From MnTg04 sp964568075 (GTDB taxonomy: Bacteria > Pseudomonadota > Gammaproteobacteria > Steroidobacterales > MnTg04), in NCBI GenBank assembly GCA_964568075.1, contig CAZMOM010000001.1, positions 124,001 through 188,000 of the forward strand: 64,000 nucleotides of DNA. The letters are read 5' to 3'. The stretch's first letter is position 1. Every line of letters begins with the position of its first letter. The translations under genes and the position numbers were made by a program. Positions 33,681 through 43,273 of this stretch are shown here, one piece after another. Below the pieces are notes generated by a model. That model was not told where the DNA came from, made no database searches, and saw only the letters and a list, made by a program, of their open reading frames with translations.

Positions 33681-34868
33681 ATGGATATGTCCCGGCCCAT
33701 GCGCATTGCCCAGCAATTTTCTCTCGCTGTATTTTCCGGCGGTCTCACGATGCTCGCCGCCTTTGCAGGCACCGCCGTGTCAACGGCACAGGCGGAACCC
33801 GCAAAGACGGTCGCCTATGGTCAGGTCGCAGATCCGTCTCCGGCTCCCGATCAGGTCAGGCTGGCGTCGGGTCATCCCGAACAGTACGTCGTGAAGAGAG
33901 GCGACACGCTCTGGGATATCTCGTCGATGTTCCTCCAGGATCCCTGGTTCTGGCCGGAGATCTGGTATGTCAACGAGCAAATCGAAAACCCGCACCTGAT
34001 ATATCCGGGGGATATCCTTAATTTAATCTGGATGGAGGGTCGACCGAGAATAATGGTTGATCGTGGCGTTGAGGTTGATCGTGGCGTTGAGGTTGATACT
34101 GGCGTTAGCCGTGGCGATGCAATAAAAGTTTCCCCACGGATACGCTACGAGTCGTTAGACGACGCCATTACGTCCATTCCTTACGCTTCGATCAAGGCAT
34201 TCCTTTCCAAACCCTCTGTATTGTCGAAGAGACAGGCCAGAAACCTGCCCTACATCCTGTCGTCCTTGGACAACCATCTGGTGTCCGGATCAGGCAACAC
34301 CGTTTACGCCAGGGGCTTTAAGTCGCCCCCGCGGATCGGAGAAGTATTCAATGTCATCCATATCGGCGAGGAAATACGCGACCCGGATGACCACAAGTTG
34401 ATCGGCTATGACGGTATTTATTCCGGCGAGGCAAAGGCCACGCGTCTGGGCGACCCGACGAGCCTTGTGCTGGTAAGCACGACTCGCGAAGTTCTCAATG
34501 GCGACCGCTTGCTACGTGACAACCAGCACGTACCACTGAATTTTTTCCCAAGTGCGCCGGCACAGCGAATTGAAGGCCGCATTATCAGTATTCTCGACGC
34601 AATTAGCGTCACAGGCAGCAACCAGGTGGTCGTCATCAATCGAGGAACGCGTCACGGTCTCGAGGTCGGCAATATACTGACCGTCTTCCATAAGGGCGAG
34701 TCCGTCAGGGATCGTTTTTCTGGCGGCCTTTTTGCCAGGAAAGTCAGCTTGCCAGATGAGCCGGCAGGCAAGATGATGGTGTTCATGGTGTATGACCGGA
34801 TCAGCTATGCGCTGATCGTCGACGCGACACGTGAAATAAAAAAGCTGGACCTGGTTCGAAATCCGTAA
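33681..34868 (+). CDS. LysM domain-containing exported protein
   Basis: 395 residues. ATG 33681 is used, with 33687 an alternative. A signal peptide (FSLAVFSGGLTMLAAFAGTA ending TAQA) leads to one LysM domain at about 70-120 (YVVKRGDTLWDISSMFLQDP, then FWPEIWYVNEQIENPHLIYP), which binds peptidoglycan. The remaining 270 residues are a beta-rich region typical of LysM proteins encoded upstream of dprA. A short in-frame tandem repeat follows the LysM (34056-34109). It is probably co-transcribed with dprA and smg. Confidence 0.9.
   Translation: MDMSRPMRIAQQFSLAVFSGGLTMLAAFAGTAVSTAQAEPAKTVAYGQVADPSPAPDQVRLASGHPEQYVVKRGDTLWDISSMFLQDPWFWPEIWYVNEQIENPHLIYPGDILNLIWMEGRPRIMVDRGVEVDRGVEVDTGVSRGDAIKVSPRIRYESLDDAITSIPYASIKAFLSKPSVLSKRQARNLPYILSSLDNHLVSGSGNTVYARGFKSPPRIGEVFNVIHIGEEIRDPDDHKLIGYDGIYSGEAKATRLGDPTSLVLVSTTREVLNGDRLLRDNQHVPLNFFPSAPAQRIEGRIISILDAISVTGSNQVVVINRGTRHGLEVGNILTVFHKGESVRDRFSGGLFARKVSLPDEPAGKMMVFMVYDRISYALIVDATREIKKLDLVRNP
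34056..34109 (+). repeat. Three 18-bp tandem repeats inside the LysM gene
   Basis: GTTGATCGTGGCGTTGAG occurs twice exactly (34056-34091), then once with changes (34092-34109), encoding VDRGVEVDRGVEVDTGV. A possible length-variable linker. Confidence 0.85.
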
Positions 34869-34916
34869 TCCGGCGGTTCTGTCCGCCGGCCAACGGCTGG
34901 CGGGCAGGAGACCGCG

Positions 34917-36032
34917 ATGTCTGATCCCCAACACTGGCTTACACTTGCTCTGGCATCCGGGCTGGGCGCCAGACGTATAGCCACATTGCTGGAAACTCTG
35001 GGATCCGCTGAATCGATCATCGGCAGCAGTGATGCCGTGCTCGCAAAGCAGGGTGTAACGGCAAGCGCCTGCCGGGAAATTCGCGACCCGGACCCGGAGA
35101 AACTTGGTCGCTCACTCGACTGGTTGCAAGAGGACGGGCACGACCTGATAAGTCTGGAGGATTCCGCCTACCCTGATTTACTCAAGAAAATCGCCGACCC
35201 GCCGCCAGTGTTATTTGTCAGCGGGAGTTCGGAATGTCTCGGCTTGCCGCAACTTGCCATGGTCGGCAGTCGCAACCCGACACCGGCGGGGCTGGATACT
35301 GCCCGCATGTTCGCCCGTCACCTTTCAGCCAGCGGCCTGACCATTACTTCCGGTCTGGCTTTGGGTATAGATTCGGCCAGCCATCGAGGGGCGCTCGATG
35401 CGGGTGGCGTAACCATCGGCGTTTTGGGATGCGGTCCCGACCGAATTTATCCGGCAGGCCAGGATTCACTGGCTGACGCCATTCGTGAGAAAGGGGCGCT
35501 GATCAGCGAGTTCCCGCCCGGCACACCGCCGTCAAAACAAAACTTCCCGCAGCGCAACCGCGTCGTCAGCGGCCTGTCTGTTGGCACGCTGGTCGTCGAA
35601 GCGGCCAGGGCTAGCGGCTCTCTGATTACGGCACGGCACGCCGTCGAGCAGGGGCGGGAGGTTTTTGCCGTGCCAGGTTCAATTCATAATCCACAGTCGC
35701 GCGGTTGCCACCGGCTGATCCGGCAAGGCGCCAAGCTGGTGGAATCTGCGGACGATATTTTCGAGGAGCTCGGCGCGATGTTCGGATCGTTGTCAGAAAC
35801 CGAGAGGACGCGAGCATCGACAACCGACTCCGCACCACCGAAAAACGATGATCAAGGGTACCGGCAGCTTCTCAACGCACTCGGGGAGGAGGCTTTGTCC
35901 ATCGACAAACTCGCCGAACTAAGCGGATTGACGGCACGCGAGGTTTCCTCCATGCTTCTGATACTTGAGCTCCAGGGTCTGGTACAAGCTGCGCCCGGCG
36001 GGCGTTACTGCAAGGCGACTGCGAGGCGCTAA
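34917..36032 (+). CDS. dprA: DNA-processing protein DprA
   Basis: 371 residues. Rossmann-like core: LAMVGSRNPTPAGLDTARMF, LTITSGLALGIDSASHRGAL, TIGVLGCGPDRIYPAGQ, ISEFPPGTPPSKQNFPQRNR, and GREVFAVPGSIHNPQSRGCH. An N-terminal helical region and a C-terminal winged-helix segment (LSIDKLAELSGLTAREVSSM) are also present. DprA loads RecA on incoming single-stranded DNA during transformation. Its presence alone does not show competence. Confidence 0.95.
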   Translation: MSDPQHWLTLALASGLGARRIATLLETLGSAESIIGSSDAVLAKQGVTASACREIRDPDPEKLGRSLDWLQEDGHDLISLEDSAYPDLLKKIADPPPVLFVSGSSECLGLPQLAMVGSRNPTPAGLDTARMFARHLSASGLTITSGLALGIDSASHRGALDAGGVTIGVLGCGPDRIYPAGQDSLADAIREKGALISEFPPGTPPSKQNFPQRNRVVSGLSVGTLVVEAARASGSLITARHAVEQGREVFAVPGSIHNPQSRGCHRLIRQGAKLVESADDIFEELGAMFGSLSETERTRASTTDSAPPKNDDQGYRQLLNALGEEALSIDKLAELSGLTAREVSSMLLILELQGLVQAAPGGRYCKATARR

Positions 36033-36035
36033 GGG

Positions 36036-36512
36036 ATGAGAGAAAACGTGCTCGATGTACTGATGTACCTATTCGAGACCTACATGGACAGTGACATCGA
36101 AGAAGAGCCGGATCGTAGCGAATTGCGTGACGAACTCGAGCAAGCCGGCTTCAATGACCTGGAGATAGACCGGGCTCTGGAATGGCTGGACGGTCTGACC
36201 AGCGGTCAGGAAGCGGTAGCCTGCAGCGCTCCAACCGAGCGCGCGACCCGACTTTTCGATTCCATTGAATTGAGCCGGTTGGACTCCATATGCCGCGGAT
36301 TCCTGCTTTATCTTGAGCAATTGGAAATTCTCTCTGCCAGTCAACGTGAACTGGTCATAGACCGGCTGATGGCGTTAGGAAACCCGGATATCGATGTCGA
36401 GCAAATCAAGTGGGTGGTGCTGATGGTACTGTTTGGCCAGCCGGGTCAGGAGTCCGCCTATGCGCGCATGGAAGATCTAGTTTTTGACGAAACCATGGAC
36501 GCTTTGCACTGA
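36036..36512 (+). CDS. smg: Smg/DUF494 family protein
   Basis: 158 residues, 3 bp after dprA. The N-terminus NVLDVLMYLFETYMDSDIE and the acidic helical body with FLLYLEQLEILSASQRELVI and IKWVVLMVLFGQPGQESAYA are diagnostic of the DUF494/Smg family, regularly encoded between dprA and topA. No enzymatic activity is established for this family. Confidence 0.92.
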   Translation: MRENVLDVLMYLFETYMDSDIEEEPDRSELRDELEQAGFNDLEIDRALEWLDGLTSGQEAVACSAPTERATRLFDSIELSRLDSICRGFLLYLEQLEILSASQRELVIDRLMALGNPDIDVEQIKWVVLMVLFGQPGQESAYARMEDLVFDETMDALH

Positions 36513-36662
36513 TTTTCGGCAGCCAATTCGGCGGATCCTGCCATGGATTATCCGCAGATTCTTTTTTTATTTCCCAGAAAATGGCTACAATCCGCGGCGA
36601 ACCTGTGCCACCGAATCGAACAGACAGAAAAACCCCTAATTTGTAATCACGACCTGTGAAAA

Positions 36663-39107
36663 ATGAGTAAGCACCTTATCATCGTAGAATCGCCGGCCAA
36701 GGCGAAAACCATCGAGAAGTACCTCGGCAAGGACTTCAAGGTGCTGGCTTCCTATGGCCATGTTCGCGACCTGATATCCAAAGAGGGTGCGGTCAATCCG
36801 GATGACGGGTTTAGTATGACTTATGAGATTCTCGACAAGAACAAGAAGCATGTCGATGCAATTGAGAAAGCACTGAAGAAAGCGGATGCACTCTATCTTG
36901 CGACCGACCCGGACAGGGAAGGTGAGGCAATCTCCTGGCATCTTTATGAATTACTGAAAGAAAGAAAAGCGCTCGATGGCAAGCCCGTACATCGAGTGAT
37001 TTTCCATGAAATCACCAGGAACGCCGTTCGCGAGGCAATAGACAATCCTCGCGAGCTGGCGTTTAACCTGATCAACGCGCAACAGGCACGCCGGGCGCTG
37101 GATCATCTGGTCGGGTTTAACTTGTCGCCGCTGCTGTGGAAAAAAATTCGACCGAAGCTGTCAGCCGGACGCGTGCAGAGCGTCGCCCTTAGATTGATTG
37201 CCGAGCGTGAGAAAGAGATCGATGCGTTCAAACCTCGTGAGTACTGGACTGTCGAGGCATCGCTAAATAAGAAGCAGCAGGATTTTTCCGCGCGACTTGC
37301 AGAATACAAAGGCGAGAAAATTGAACAGTTCAGTATAAGCAGTGAACAGCAGGCCACCGAGATTGACGCCGCCTTGTTGGCCGCCGCCGCCGGGCGACTG
37401 AACGTTCTCAAGGTGGACAAGAAGCAACGCAAGCGCAATCCGTCGCCGCCGTTTATAACCTCAACTCTGCAACAGGATGCGTCACGAAAACTTGGGTTTG
37501 GCGCTCAACGCACCATGAGAACGGCTCAAAAGCTCTATGAAGGCATCGATATTGGAGAGGGGCAGACTGGGCTCATCACCTATATGCGGACCGACTCAGT
37601 CAATCTCGCCCAGGAAGCTATTGTGGACTTACGCGAGCTTATCAGTGATATGTACGGTCGCGATCAGGTGCCGGAGCAAGAACGGACTTTCAAGACAAAA
37701 TCGAAGAACGCCCAGGAAGCGCACGAGGCCATTCGGCCAGCCAACCCATCTATTTTGCCCGCGGACCTCGAGGGTCACGCTGAGGATGACCAGATAAGAC
37801 TTTATCGGCTGATCTGGCAGCGAACTATTGCGTGTCAAATGGTGCAAGCGGTTTTTGACACGCTCGCCGTTGACCTGGTTCTCGGCTCCGACAGCAGCCC
37901 GGTGGGTCGATTCAGGGCCAATGGTTCGGTCCTCGTGCAGCCCGGGTTTTTGGCGGTCTACCATGAAGGCAACGAAAACACCGCTGATGATCAGGACCGG
38001 TTGTTACCACCGCTCGCCGAAGGCGATGTGGTGGATTTGCAAAAAATTATTACCGATCAGCATTTTACAGAACCACCGCCACGATACAGCGAAGCGAGCC
38101 TGGTCAAAGTCCTCGAGGAGTACGGCATCGGGCGACCGTCAACATACGCCAGCATTATCTCGACACTGCTGCGCAGGGAGTATGTCGAATTGGATCGCCG
38201 CCGTTTCCATCCAACCGATATCGGCAAGATCGTAAACGACTTTTTGACCAATCATTTCGAGCAGTACGTGGATTACGACTTCACGGCTAATATGGAAGAC
38301 GACCTTGACGCAATCGCAAGGGGTGAAAAGCAGTGGATACCGCTGCTGGAGAGTTTCTGGGCCCCGTTTCACAAACGCGTCGAAGAAACGGAGGAATCGG
38401 TCAGCCGTGCCGAAGTTCTGAAAAAACGTATTCTGGGCGTTGATCCGAAAAGCGGTCGCGAGCTCAGCGTACGCATGGGTCCTTATGGACCTTTTGCCCA
38501 GATAGGCACACGCGAGGAAGAGGAAAAACCAAAGTTCGCCGGCCTTCGTAAAGGTCAGAATCTGGAAACAATCGGTCTCGAAGACGCATTGGAACTGTTT
38601 AAATTGCCGCGTGATCTTGGCGAAACGCCGGACGGAGAGCCACTGTTGGTCAGTATAGGCCGCTTCGGACCCTACGTGAAATACGGCGATAATTTCGTTT
38701 CTTTGAAAAAAGGCGACGACCCGTACACGATCGATACCGATCGCGCATTGGAGCTGGTCAGGGACAAGAAAGAATATGATGCGAACCGGCTGATACAGGA
38801 TTTCCCGGAAGAGGGCATCCAGATTCTCAACGGCCGGTATGGACCATACATTACCGACAAGGCTAAAAACGCTCGCGTACCCAAGGAAAAAGATCCAGAG
38901 TACCTGACTCTCGAAGAATGCCAGGCATTACTCGCAGAGGCGCCATTGCGCGGACGGCGCAAGAATGCGACCGCTAAGAAGGGCCCCGGAAAAAAGACGG
39001 CGGTCAAAAAGAAAGCCGCGAAGAAAAAGACAAACAGGACCAGGAAGAAATCAGGAAAGAAGAAATCTGGCAGCGTGAAAGCGAGCACCGGCAAGGCCGA
39101 TGATTAG
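36663..39107 (+). CDS. topA: DNA topoisomerase I
   Basis: Relaxes negative supercoils. 814 residues. Toprim (SKHLIIVESPAKAKTIEKYL, LATDPDREGEAISWHL), the cap domain and the active-site Tyr about 307 in GLITYMRTDSVNL. Beyond about residue 590 there are Toprim_Crpt-type repeats (MGPYGPFAQIG, IGRFGPYVKYGD, NGRYGPYITDKAKNARVPKE) instead of the four-Cys zinc fingers of E. coli TopA; no CxxC is present there. The end is a Lys-rich DNA-binding tail. It overlaps tsaC by 8 bp. A TACAAT (36584-36589) about 75 bp upstream may be the -10 element. Confidence 0.97.
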   Translation: MSKHLIIVESPAKAKTIEKYLGKDFKVLASYGHVRDLISKEGAVNPDDGFSMTYEILDKNKKHVDAIEKALKKADALYLATDPDREGEAISWHLYELLKERKALDGKPVHRVIFHEITRNAVREAIDNPRELAFNLINAQQARRALDHLVGFNLSPLLWKKIRPKLSAGRVQSVALRLIAEREKEIDAFKPREYWTVEASLNKKQQDFSARLAEYKGEKIEQFSISSEQQATEIDAALLAAAAGRLNVLKVDKKQRKRNPSPPFITSTLQQDASRKLGFGAQRTMRTAQKLYEGIDIGEGQTGLITYMRTDSVNLAQEAIVDLRELISDMYGRDQVPEQERTFKTKSKNAQEAHEAIRPANPSILPADLEGHAEDDQIRLYRLIWQRTIACQMVQAVFDTLAVDLVLGSDSSPVGRFRANGSVLVQPGFLAVYHEGNENTADDQDRLLPPLAEGDVVDLQKIITDQHFTEPPPRYSEASLVKVLEEYGIGRPSTYASIISTLLRREYVELDRRRFHPTDIGKIVNDFLTNHFEQYVDYDFTANMEDDLDAIARGEKQWIPLLESFWAPFHKRVEETEESVSRAEVLKKRILGVDPKSGRELSVRMGPYGPFAQIGTREEEEKPKFAGLRKGQNLETIGLEDALELFKLPRDLGETPDGEPLLVSIGRFGPYVKYGDNFVSLKKGDDPYTIDTDRALELVRDKKEYDANRLIQDFPEEGIQILNGRYGPYITDKAKNARVPKEKDPEYLTLEECQALLAEAPLRGRRKNATAKKGPGKKTAVKKKAAKKKTNRTRKKSGKKKSGSVKASTGKADD

Positions 39108-39663
39108 CCGCCATACGCTGCGTCGGGCGGCGGCTGTGTTGCACGCCGGCGGCGTTATTGCCTACCCCACGGAAGGTATTTTTGGTTTGGGCTGCCTGCC
39201 TGAACAAGAAGCCGCTATCAAACGGATTATAAACATGAAACAAAGAGGCCTCGACCAGGGATTTATTCTCGTGGCCTCCGGGGCCGACCAGCTGCTGCCG
39301 TTTATCGGAGATTTAGGCGACGAAGAGCTGGCCCGGTTGCTTAAACAAGATACCCATCCTGTGACCTGGGTAGTCGAAGCTGCCGAACAAACGCCCTGGT
39401 GGATTACTGGCGGGCATAAGACCATCGCCGTACGGGTCAGTCAGCACCCGGTGGTCAGTGCCCTTTGTGACGCTACCGAATCGGCGTTGATATCAACCAG
39501 CGCAAACATTTCCGGACACCCTCCGGCAGCGACTCGTCTCGCGGTCAGACGTTCTTTCGGATCGTTTGTCGATATGATTGTGCCGGGCGAGACCGGTGCC
39601 CTTGGCGGAGCCACGGAAATCAGGGATGCGGCTACCGGCGAAATACTGCGGGCGGGACCATGA
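39100..39663 (+). CDS. tsaC: Threonylcarbamoyl-AMP synthase
   Basis: 187 residues, Sua5/YrdC/TsaC short form. It makes threonylcarbamoyl-AMP for t6A37 of ANN-decoding tRNAs. Seen: VIAYPTEGIFGLGCLP, IINMKQRGLDQGFILVAS (KxR binding motif), HPVTWVVEA, IAVRVSQHPVVSALC and LISTSANISGHPPA. The start overlaps the topA end and the stop overlaps the hemF start (ATGA). Confidence 0.95.
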   Translation: MISRHTLRRAAAVLHAGGVIAYPTEGIFGLGCLPEQEAAIKRIINMKQRGLDQGFILVASGADQLLPFIGDLGDEELARLLKQDTHPVTWVVEAAEQTPWWITGGHKTIAVRVSQHPVVSALCDATESALISTSANISGHPPAATRLAVRRSFGSFVDMIVPGETGALGGATEIRDAATGEILRAGP

Positions 39664-40583
39664 ACAATATTCAGGCAGTTATTGACTATCTAAAATCGCT
39701 GCAGAATCAGATTTGCGCCGGTCTTGAAGCATTGGACGGCGGCGCGTCATTTTCGACGGATAACTGGGAACGGGGTCAGCACGGGGGCGGCGGCATCACG
39801 CGGGTACTGAGTAACGGAGACGTGTTCGAGCAGGCTGGTGTTAATTTTTCCCATGTCGCAGGGGCTGCGATGCCAAAAACTGCGACAGCGCACAGACCGG
39901 AACTGGCAGGCGCTGAATTCCAGGCTACAGGAGTTTCGCTGGTCATACATCCGGACAACCCTTACATACCGACCAGCCATGCCAACGTCCGTTTTTTCCA
40001 GGCCCAACAACCGGACGGAGAAGTTATCTGGTGGTTCGGTGGCGGATTCGATCTCACTCCATGCTACCCGTTTTATGAGGATATCATTCACTGGCATCGG
40101 ACAACAAAATCAGCCTGCGATGAATTTGGCGGTGATGTATATCCTCGATTCAAGAAATGGTGTGACGAGTATTTTTATCTGCCACACCGCAACGAGACTC
40201 GCGGTGTGGGCGGTTTATTTTTTGACGACCTGAACGAGTGGGACTTCGATACCAGTTTCTCTTTTTTGCGCAGTATCGGCGACACCTATCTGAAAGCCTA
40301 TGCGCCGATCGTCGAAAAACGAAAAAGCCAGACATTTGGCGATCGGGAAAAACAATTCCAACTTTATCGTCGTGGACGTTACGTCGAGTTTAACCTGTTA
40401 TATGACCGGGGAACTTTATTCGGCCTGCAATCGGGAGGCCGAACCGAATCCATACTGATGTCATTGCCACCCATGGCGCGTTGGGAGTACTGTTGGCGCC
40501 CAGAGCCCGGAAGCGCTGAGCAGGATTTGTATGACAATTATCTGAAGCCACGAGACTGGCTGGGAGAACAGGACAATGAGTGA
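39660..40583 (+). CDS. hemF: Oxygen-dependent coproporphyrinogen III oxidase
   Basis: Oxidative decarboxylation of coproporphyrinogen III to protoporphyrinogen IX with O2. 307 residues. Conserved blocks include GGGITRVLSNGDVFEQAGVN, NPYIPTSHANVRFF, HRNETRGVGGLFFDDLNEWD, GRYVEFNLLYDRGTLFGLQS and SILMSLPPMARWEY. It is in a tight unit with tsaC and the VOC gene. Use of HemF fits an aerobic life style. Confidence 0.97.
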   Translation: MNNIQAVIDYLKSLQNQICAGLEALDGGASFSTDNWERGQHGGGGITRVLSNGDVFEQAGVNFSHVAGAAMPKTATAHRPELAGAEFQATGVSLVIHPDNPYIPTSHANVRFFQAQQPDGEVIWWFGGGFDLTPCYPFYEDIIHWHRTTKSACDEFGGDVYPRFKKWCDEYFYLPHRNETRGVGGLFFDDLNEWDFDTSFSFLRSIGDTYLKAYAPIVEKRKSQTFGDREKQFQLYRRGRYVEFNLLYDRGTLFGLQSGGRTESILMSLPPMARWEYCWRPEPGSAEQDLYDNYLKPRDWLGEQDNE

Positions 40584-40998
40584 ACTGGCTCCCTTTCACC
40601 TGGCATTCACGGTCGGCGATCTCGATAAGGCAAAGAGTTTTTATATCGATGTACTGGGTTGTTCACTCGGTCGTACCGATACACGCTGGGTGGACTTTAA
40701 TCTTTATGGTCACCAGATCACAGCGCATCTGTCCGCATGTGACAAATATGACACCAGCAACCCGGTGGACGGCGATCAGGTGCCGGTGCCGCACTTCGGG
40801 CTGATTTTGCCGTGGCCCGAATGGGACGAAATGGTGGAGCGTATTCGCCACTCCGAGTTTTCTTTCCTGATTGAGCCGCGCATACGATTTCAGGATCAAC
40901 CCGGTGAACAAGGCACATTCTTTATCCGCGACCCATCCGGCAATGCTTTGGAATTCAAAAGTTTTCGCGACAGCGAGAAAATTTTCGCAAAAAGCTGA
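40576..40998 (+). CDS. VOC family protein (glyoxalase/dioxygenase-like)
   Basis: 140 residues, overlapping hemF by 8 bp. Opens FHLAFTVGDLDKAKSFYIDV with the VOC His, continues with WVDFNLYGHQITAHLS, and ends GTFFIRDPSGNALEFKSFRD with the Glu metal ligand. The FIRDPSGNALEFK ending is close to glyoxalase-like dioxygenase superfamily proteins found beside hemF in some gammaproteobacteria. Substrate unknown. Confidence 0.88.
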   Translation: MSELAPFHLAFTVGDLDKAKSFYIDVLGCSLGRTDTRWVDFNLYGHQITAHLSACDKYDTSNPVDGDQVPVPHFGLILPWPEWDEMVERIRHSEFSFLIEPRIRFQDQPGEQGTFFIRDPSGNALEFKSFRDSEKIFAKS

Positions 40999-41043
40999 AA
41001 GCGCCGCTCACCGCAGCAAGCTCTATTTAAAGAGGAGTTCAAA

Positions 41044-41268
41044 ATGGCAACTCATGGCCCGATGGCGACAAACTACCGTTGCCCAAAATGCAGTCATAGC
41101 AACTATTCTCCCGGCGAGATTCGAGGTGCCGGCGGCTTCTGGAGCAAGATCTTTGACGTGCAGGGTGCGCGCTTTACGACCGTCACCTGTGACCACTGCA
41201 AGTACACGGATCTTTATAAAGCAGACAGCAGTATGTTGGGCAACATATTCGACCTGTTCACTAATTGA
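41044..41268 (+). CDS. Small zinc-ribbon protein (DUF2082-like)
   Basis: 74 residues with two CxxC pairs (YRCPKCSH and VTCDHCKYTDLYKA) framing GAGGFWSKIFDVQGARFTTV, the layout of the DUF2082 'zinc-ribbon nucleic-acid-binding' family. AGAGGAG sits a few bases before the ATG. No experimental role is known to me. It is 12 bp before the AhpD-like gene and likely co-transcribed. Confidence 0.85.
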   Translation: MATHGPMATNYRCPKCSHSNYSPGEIRGAGGFWSKIFDVQGARFTTVTCDHCKYTDLYKADSSMLGNIFDLFTN

Positions 41269-41280
41269 GAAGGACTTGGA

Positions 41281-41838
41281 ATGGCCTGGATAAATGAGAT
41301 AACGGCGGGGGATGCCGATGGCGAGTTGCGCGCGGTCTATGACGAGTTGCTGAAAAGCCGTGGCAAACTGGCGAATATTCTGCGAGTGCACAGCCTCAAT
41401 CCCGGCGCGCTGAAAGCGCACGTTGATTTATACATGCACCTGATGTTTGCGAAATCCGGGTTGAGTCGCATGGAGCGGGAGGCGATCGCCGTCGTCGTAT
41501 CTGCAGGCAACGAGTGTACCTACTGTGTAAATCATCACTACCAGCCACTCGCCCGTTACGAAAAGGACCCAGAGGTACTGTCGACGATCCGGAATGTGGA
41601 CGCGTTGGATGCGCTGGACGACCGGCTTGCCGGTATGCTGAAACATGCCGTGAAACTAACTACCGAACCGCACGAGGTTACGTCTGACGATGTACAGAAG
41701 CTTCGCGATCTCGGACTGTCGGATCGCGATATCCTGGATATCACGCTGGTCACCGCCTATTTCAATTTCGTGAACCGGATCGCGCTGGGTCTGGGCGTAG
41801 CATACAGCGAGGAGGAGACCAGGGGATACAAGATCTGA
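41281..41838 (+). CDS. AhpD-like peroxidase-related protein
   Basis: 185 residues of the carboxymuconolactone decarboxylase/AhpD fold. The redox motif is ECTYCVNHH (about residue 79), the CxxC...H active site of alkylhydroperoxidase D-like enzymes, preceded by GLSRMEREAIAVVVSAGN. The DLGLSDRDILDITLVTAYFN segment fits the 'uncharacterised peroxidase-related enzyme' subgroup. Probably reduces peroxides with a thiol donor; no partner AhpC is seen. Confidence 0.9.
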   Translation: MAWINEITAGDADGELRAVYDELLKSRGKLANILRVHSLNPGALKAHVDLYMHLMFAKSGLSRMEREAIAVVVSAGNECTYCVNHHYQPLARYEKDPEVLSTIRNVDALDALDDRLAGMLKHAVKLTTEPHEVTSDDVQKLRDLGLSDRDILDITLVTAYFNFVNRIALGLGVAYSEEETRGYKI

Positions 41839-41868
41839 ACAACTTCCATTTGCAAAAATCGCTTCGGC

Positions 41869-42255
41869 CTAGTCGAGCAAACTGTATAGATTCCCCAGGG
41901 CCAGTACGATGATAGCGACGAACGTCAGCGTCGCTCCGTAAAAGCGACCGAACGAGATGCCGCGGTGTTTGGACAAGCCCCATCCGTGCAGCAGCCTGCC
42001 AAGAACCAACGTCATTCCGAGAAAATGCAGAATAAGACTGCTGGTGCCGTTTAACTCCGCCAACAGAAAAAGGATTATCGCAAGCGGCATGTATTCGGTG
42101 AAATTGGCCTGGGCGCGTATCGCTCTTTCCAACTCGATCTGCCCATTGCTGCCGATGCCGACCCCGTGTTTGCGCCTGAGCATGACAACCCGGACCGATA
42201 GCACGATAAATAGCATGGCAAGAATTGCAGAGTACAGAATCGTAATCTCGATCAC
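41869..42255 (-). CDS. MAPEG family membrane protein
   Basis: 128 residues, four transmembrane helices (ILYSAILAMLFIVLSVRVVM, YMPLAIILFLLAELNGTSSL, LHFLGMTLVLGRLLHGWGLS, FYGATLTFVAIIVLALGNLY). The segment ERAIRAQANFTEYMPLAIIL is the MAPEG signature, with the conserved RAxANFxEY. Bacterial MAPEG proteins may have glutathione-dependent activity. Monocistronic, tail to tail with the AhpD-like gene. Confidence 0.92.
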   Translation of the reverse strand: MIEITILYSAILAMLFIVLSVRVVMLRRKHGVGIGSNGQIELERAIRAQANFTEYMPLAIILFLLAELNGTSSLILHFLGMTLVLGRLLHGWGLSKHRGISFGRFYGATLTFVAIIVLALGNLYSLLD

Positions 42256-42284
42256 GCCCGCCGGCCTCTACTCAGTACGTATCA

Positions 42285-43103
42285 TTACTCATCGGATATA
42301 TTTGAAAAGGAGTTCAACAGAGCACGAGTCATTTCGTCCGCTCGGCCATGCTCCCGTATTGGCAATAACTCTGCGGCTTCGATTTGGTAAATCCTGGCAT
42401 GCAGATTACCCGCCCTCGCTGCGACCGTGAACCAGGCGAAGGCTTCCCCCGGGTTCATCGTGTGCCCACCATCGGCCACCGGGCCACGAGGATACAAATA
42501 AGTTTTGCCCAGATAAAACTGACTCATCGCATCATGTTTCCATGCGTTCGCTTCCAGAAGATATCGCGCGCGCTCCATCGAGACAAAGAAATCGGGTTCG
42601 TGTCGTTTTGCCTCGGCATACATAAATGCCGCAATGCCGTCTCCCTGTTCAGCCATCTCCCTGAGCAGCGGAGCCGCCTTGCGGCGAAATGACAAAGCCA
42701 TACTGCTCAGGCTAAAGTCGGCACGCCGCAGTGCTGGCCATGGCTCATCTTCAATAAAAAGAAGAAGCTCGGCGAGTCGATGCATGGCGTAGGCATTTCC
42801 GGTGTTCGCCGCCCGTCGGTAAAGCGACACCGCTTTATCAGCGTCAAAAAAGAAAGTCTGGTAGAACTTGCCGGATGGCAGGCGATGAAAGGCTGGGTCG
42901 TGCAGCAATGCAAGCAGGTAACAGGCATCGCCGTCGCCCTGATCGGCCAAACCGCCTGCCTCAGCAATAGCCAGCGGGTATTCCAGCTTGGTAAATGCCT
43001 GAATACCCTCTGCAAGTTCGGCGACTGCCGGATTTGTCCAGGTCAGCAGTAGTATAAGAACCGTGAAAAGAAATTTTTTCTCTATGCCCATTCCCGTGTT
43101 CAT
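42285..43103 (-). CDS. Secreted Sel1-like repeat protein
   Basis: About 272 residues from ATG 43103 (43091 also possible). A signal peptide (KKFLFTVLILLLTWTNPAVA) is followed by Sel1-type helical pairs: ADQGDGDACYLLALLHDPAF, YRRAANTGNAYAMHRLAELL, MAEQGDGIAAFMYAEAK, ANAWKHDAMSQFYLGKTYLY and FTVAARAGNLHARIYQIEAA. Sel1 repeats are protein-binding scaffolds. Partner unknown. Confidence 0.82.
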   Translation of the reverse strand: MNTGMGIEKKFLFTVLILLLTWTNPAVAELAEGIQAFTKLEYPLAIAEAGGLADQGDGDACYLLALLHDPAFHRLPSGKFYQTFFFDADKAVSLYRRAANTGNAYAMHRLAELLLFIEDEPWPALRRADFSLSSMALSFRRKAAPLLREMAEQGDGIAAFMYAEAKRHEPDFFVSMERARYLLEANAWKHDAMSQFYLGKTYLYPRGPVADGGHTMNPGEAFAWFTVAARAGNLHARIYQIEAAELLPIREHGRADEMTRALLNSFSNISDE

Positions 43104-43273
43104 TATTGCATCCCATAGCCTCGGTGCCCGGGTATTTGCCGGGCCATTTTCATGCAAACGCCCGCATATTGACATCAATATCGGGAAAAAGTTGCGGGTT
43201 AGCATAGACACTGACGATACTGCTTCGTCGGTCAGTCAGTACGCACGAATAGCGATCAGGCCAACCAGGCTTA

